From Bacteroidales bacterium (GTDB taxonomy: Bacteria > Bacteroidota > Bacteroidia > Bacteroidales > UBA932), in assembly GCA_017559545.1 (NCBI GenBank), contig JAFYRK010000038.1:1-47070 (forward strand): a stretch of DNA of 47,070 nt, read 5' to 3'. Below the pieces are notes generated by a model, which saw only the letters and a program-made list of their open reading frames with translations, was not told the origin of the DNA and did no database searches. Shown in pieces: positions 45,088 to 47,070 of the stretch (the first letter of the stretch is position 1; the number at the start of each line of letters is the position of its first letter). Both the position numbers and the translations under genes were made by a program.

Positions 45088-45426
45088 TTACTTTCCTCCC
45101 TCACCGTCTGAGTCCTTCCTTGACCTATTATAGACACATCTTCTTGAGTACTTGTTTGCAAGTTCCCAAGCGACGTCCGCATCCACCAGCACATGACGAC
45201 CATGTTGTACCAGTGCCGGTCTGAACCAGTCTGCGTTCTTGATCCGCCAAGCTGTTGATGTTGAACACATAAAGAAATCCTGAAGACCCTTAAGACCTTT
45301 AATAAGATTTCTCTTCTTCACCTGATGCTCCTTCTGGCCAAGATATTCCTGCTCAATCTGAAGGAGTCTTTCGTAATCCTCATATGCCAACTGGACACTT
45401 TGAGGCTTGATTTCTTTCCTTTGCAT
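45088..45426 (-). CDS. DUF3853-like DNA-binding protein
   Basis: This 112-residue basic protein has a LxLxxEQEYL-type N-terminal segment, a helix-turn-helix-like FFMCSTSTAWRIKNADWF region (about 50-70) and a VDADVAWELANKY segment, all as in excisionase-like proteins. The product would bind DNA and may control the operon or excision. It starts at 45426 (or at an ATG two codons earlier, 45432) below a classical -7 box. It is the first gene of the replication and mobilisation block. Confidence 0.78.
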   Translation of the reverse strand: MQRKEIKPQSVQLAYEDYERLLQIEQEYLGQKEHQVKKRNLIKGLKGLQDFFMCSTSTAWRIKNADWFRPALVQHGRHVLVDADVAWELANKYSRRCVYNRSRKDSDGEGGK

Positions 45427-45451
45427 ATTCATTTTCTTTTAAAAGTTCTGT

Positions 45452-45462
45452 TGGCAAAGGTA
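45452..45462 (-). promoter_or_regulatory. Promoter box of the DUF3853-DUF3987 operon with a TGGCAA box
   Basis: The minus-strand TACCTTTG (45462-45455) is a classical Bacteroidota -7 box, 29 bases before the ATG at 45426. A TGGCAA box (45452-45457) overlaps it, the same word as in the array at 43432-43662, so a protein binding that word could repress here. Confidence 0.5.
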
Positions 45463-45559
45463 GAAGGGTTAGAAAGGGGAAGACAGGTGAGGAAAGGGTA
45501 TTTTCTCAATGAAATAAGAGTCGATAACATGCTAAAAGTCAGCACATTAACAACTCTAC

Positions 45560-45581
45560 ATCAAAGGGGGATCAAAGGGGG
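45560..45581. repeat. Tandem 11-base repeat
   Basis: ATCAAAGGGGG occurs twice without a gap at 45560-45570 and 45571-45581, directly past the stop codon of the 389-residue gene. It could be a short recombination or binding site. Nothing more is seen in this 150-base gap. Confidence 0.4.
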
Positions 45582-45582
45582 A

Positions 45583-46752
45583 TTATGCCTCCTTTCGGAA
45601 TTTTAGCCAATCTTTGACAATTGGATACAACTTATATGCTCCTGATTTTTCTTTTTCAGAGTCTGTGAAGACATCATTACTATGAGCCTCAAATGTTTTA
45701 TAATTCTTACCAAAAGATTCCAGTACACCATTGATCCAATCTTGAGTTTGCCCCTTATCTATAAGAAAATCCTTGAGTATGCGGAGAACGTAATACAAAC
45801 CGTCAGCATATATAAGTTTTATTCCTGTTTCCGGGTCAGGAAGGTTCAGATTCATCAACTGATAGAAATTCTCCTCACTACAATTTGCAAGAAATAAATC
45901 AACGGCACCTGAGCGATAGAAACTTTGGCAGGTATCACCGTTCAGATATACTTTTGCTGCACTTGGACGCTCTTCAATAATGAGGGTCTGTTCTGACTTG
46001 GACTCATCCTCTGCATTATTACATGAGGACACGACATTGCTACAAACTTCGATTTCTTTGCAGAGAACATTATGTATCCTTTCGGCTGTCATAAATGCAC
46101 ATTCTGCATAATTTGATGAAACAGAAGTCATGCAGCGACCTTTATAGTTCAAAAACTCATTATACTTCTTGTCGTGTTCCCGATACATATCTTCAGACTG
46201 TGAGAACCAGAACTGAGGATTGTCTGGATTTATTGTTACAGTATATTTCGTTTCCAGTTCATCAAGTGCTTTGTAATACATCTTTGTATCGCGACGATAC
46301 ATACAAAGCAATCTTTCCAATTCATAGTCAACCTTTCTTCTCTTCGCAAGTATCTCCATTGTCGGATCGAACTTCTTATCCAACTCATTAACATGATCCC
46401 ACATCATGTCACGCAATGTTTCGCGATTCTGATATAATGATGAAAAGAACTCGGTGTTAGAGCGATATATGGACATTATCGATACGATATCGTTAAGTAG
46501 CATCCTGGCGCATGACTCAAAGCCAGGTATGGTAACCCGAAGTTTTGCCAATGTAACCTCAAGGTGCTCTCCCTTATTCGGATTCGAAAGGTTGTCATAC
46601 ATTGCTTCATTAATATGAAACCAAGAAATCCAATGAATAAAGATGTCGTGATAATCAGAAATACTGGCACTTTTTTTGGCGACAATATTTTCCATTAGGG
46701 TCACAATCGCCCTTGTATGTATCTTTGACTGTATGAGATAATTATCTTCCAT
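45583..46752 (-). CDS. Protein of unknown function, 389 residues
   Basis: I recognise no family. The sequence is mainly helical, hydrophilic and rich in Glu, Lys, Asn, Tyr and Met, with a WISWFHINEAMYD-like region, and ends DWLKFRKEA. There is no signal peptide or membrane helix. The start at 46752 (MEDNYLIQ) is inferred. A candidate start at 46767 would lie inside the terminator that precedes the gene. It sits between the mobilisation block and a DUF4143-type gene, so it may be cargo of a mobile element. Confidence 0.65.
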   Translation of the reverse strand: MEDNYLIQSKIHTRAIVTLMENIVAKKSASISDYHDIFIHWISWFHINEAMYDNLSNPNKGEHLEVTLAKLRVTIPGFESCARMLLNDIVSIMSIYRSNTEFFSSLYQNRETLRDMMWDHVNELDKKFDPTMEILAKRRKVDYELERLLCMYRRDTKMYYKALDELETKYTVTINPDNPQFWFSQSEDMYREHDKKYNEFLNYKGRCMTSVSSNYAECAFMTAERIHNVLCKEIEVCSNVVSSCNNAEDESKSEQTLIIEERPSAAKVYLNGDTCQSFYRSGAVDLFLANCSEENFYQLMNLNLPDPETGIKLIYADGLYYVLRILKDFLIDKGQTQDWINGVLESFGKNYKTFEAHSNDVFTDSEKEKSGAYKLYPIVKDWLKFRKEA

Positions 46753-46785
46753 AAAAAAGCCACCCATCTTTAATGATGAGTGACC
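46752..46785 (-). terminator. Terminator of the DUF4143-type gene, abutting the next start codon
   Basis: On the minus strand GGTCACTCATC (46785-46775) pairs with GATGGGTGGCT (46768-46758) including G-T pairs, and six T follow. The T run reaches the ATG at 46752 directly, so no leader is left after it. It ends the DUF4143-type transcript. Confidence 0.6.
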
Positions 46786-46856
46786 TCTAATATACAAACT
46801 TTTCCTGAATTGTCATCAGTTGAAAATCAGGATAAGCATTTCACACATATAAGTTA

Positions 46857-47070
46857 TCAGAAGATCAAATCCTCCGGATTTTGTTCTTTAGATGATAAAA
46901 ACATTACATTGTATATAGGGGCATAAGTGACATTATTTACTACTCTTATCTCCCTATCGTCATTAAGAACCAATGCTGATGATATATGATAGTCCGGCAC
47001 TTTCATGAAATTATCCAAGGCACTATGCTTCGTATAATCTTTACCCGACTTCACTTCTACAGGAAGGATG
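46857..47070 (-). CDS. DUF4143-type AAA ATPase, C-terminal part
   Basis: Only the last 71 codons are in the window, and the gene continues beyond 47070. The reading frame is open to the window edge, so a start at the GTG near 47054 would be false. The segment ILPVEVKSGKDYTKHSALDNF followed by YAPIYNVMF is the typical end of DUF4143 ATPases (VEVKSGK...HSAL). These predicted ATPases have no established role. Confidence 0.75.
   Translation of the reverse strand, partial: ILPVEVKSGKDYTKHSALDNFMKVPDYHISSALVLNDDREIRVVNNVTYAPIYNVMFLSSKEQNPEDLIF

Noticed and set aside
47052-47054. A GTG start for a 65-residue protein at the right edge
   Set aside because: The reading frame is open to the window end, and the upstream codons continue the DUF4143-type motif (ILPVEVKSGK), so it is the C-terminal part of a larger gene.

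Overview
The window looks like a chromosomal segment of a member of the Bacteroidota, most likely a gut-type Bacteroidales. The evidence is a SusC/SusD polysaccharide utilisation locus (PUL), a hybrid two-component regulator, fimbrillin-like lipoproteins, many short lipoprotein signal peptides, and promoters of the Bacteroidota form TTTG-N19-TAnnTTTG. I found three perfect promoters of that form and several more with only the -7 box. Genus cannot be fixed from sequence alone.

Layout. (1) 1-16.4 kb is core housekeeping DNA. It carries dacB, a DUF5723-type barrel protein paired with a 1194-residue lipoprotein, radA, a small Cys-rich lipoprotein, a YfcE-type phosphoesterase, rsmE, a Sua5/YrdC protein, an EEP-family membrane protein, a rhomboid protease, mutL with a small membrane protein, ispF, and a peptide deformylase that carries a lipoprotein signal. 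(2) 16.5-16.8 kb holds tRNA-Gln(CUG) and tRNA-Met(CAU) with their own promoter and terminator. (3) 16.8-40.6 kb is a PUL. A hybrid two-component sensor on the minus strand is divergent from a long plus-strand run: GH31, small lipoprotein, SusC, SusD, an FN3-like lipoprotein, two paralogous fimbrillin-like lipoproteins separated by a 49-codon ORF, an intrinsic terminator, a heparinase II/III-type lyase, a PL8 lyase, a GH88 unsaturated glucuronyl hydrolase, and a PHP-domain phosphodiesterase. (4) 40.67-46.75 kb is a mobilisation module on the minus strand: DUF3853-like DNA-binding protein, DUF3987-type P-loop protein, accessory mobilisation protein, MOB relaxase and a membrane coiled-coil protein. 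It has a candidate oriT and a dense cluster of TTGCCA/TGGCAA boxes. (5) The right edge has an unrecognised 389-residue protein and the C-terminal end of a DUF4143-type ATPase.

How it fits together. The PUL reads as a system for a uronic-acid polysaccharide. The surface lipoproteins and SusCD would bind and import it. The two lyases would cut it by beta-elimination to 4,5-unsaturated ends, and GH88 would remove those ends. GH31 would trim alpha-linked sugars, and the PHP enzyme might remove a phosphate ester or diester. No sulfatase is present, which argues against a sulfated glycosaminoglycan. The mobilisation module begins 46 bases after the last PUL stop codon, so one edge of a mobile element probably lies there. 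No integrase is visible inside the window.

The most interesting items are the fimbrillin-like pair with the small ORF inside a PUL, the phosphodiesterase at the end of the lyase block, the lipoprotein-type peptide deformylase, and the TTGCCA box array.
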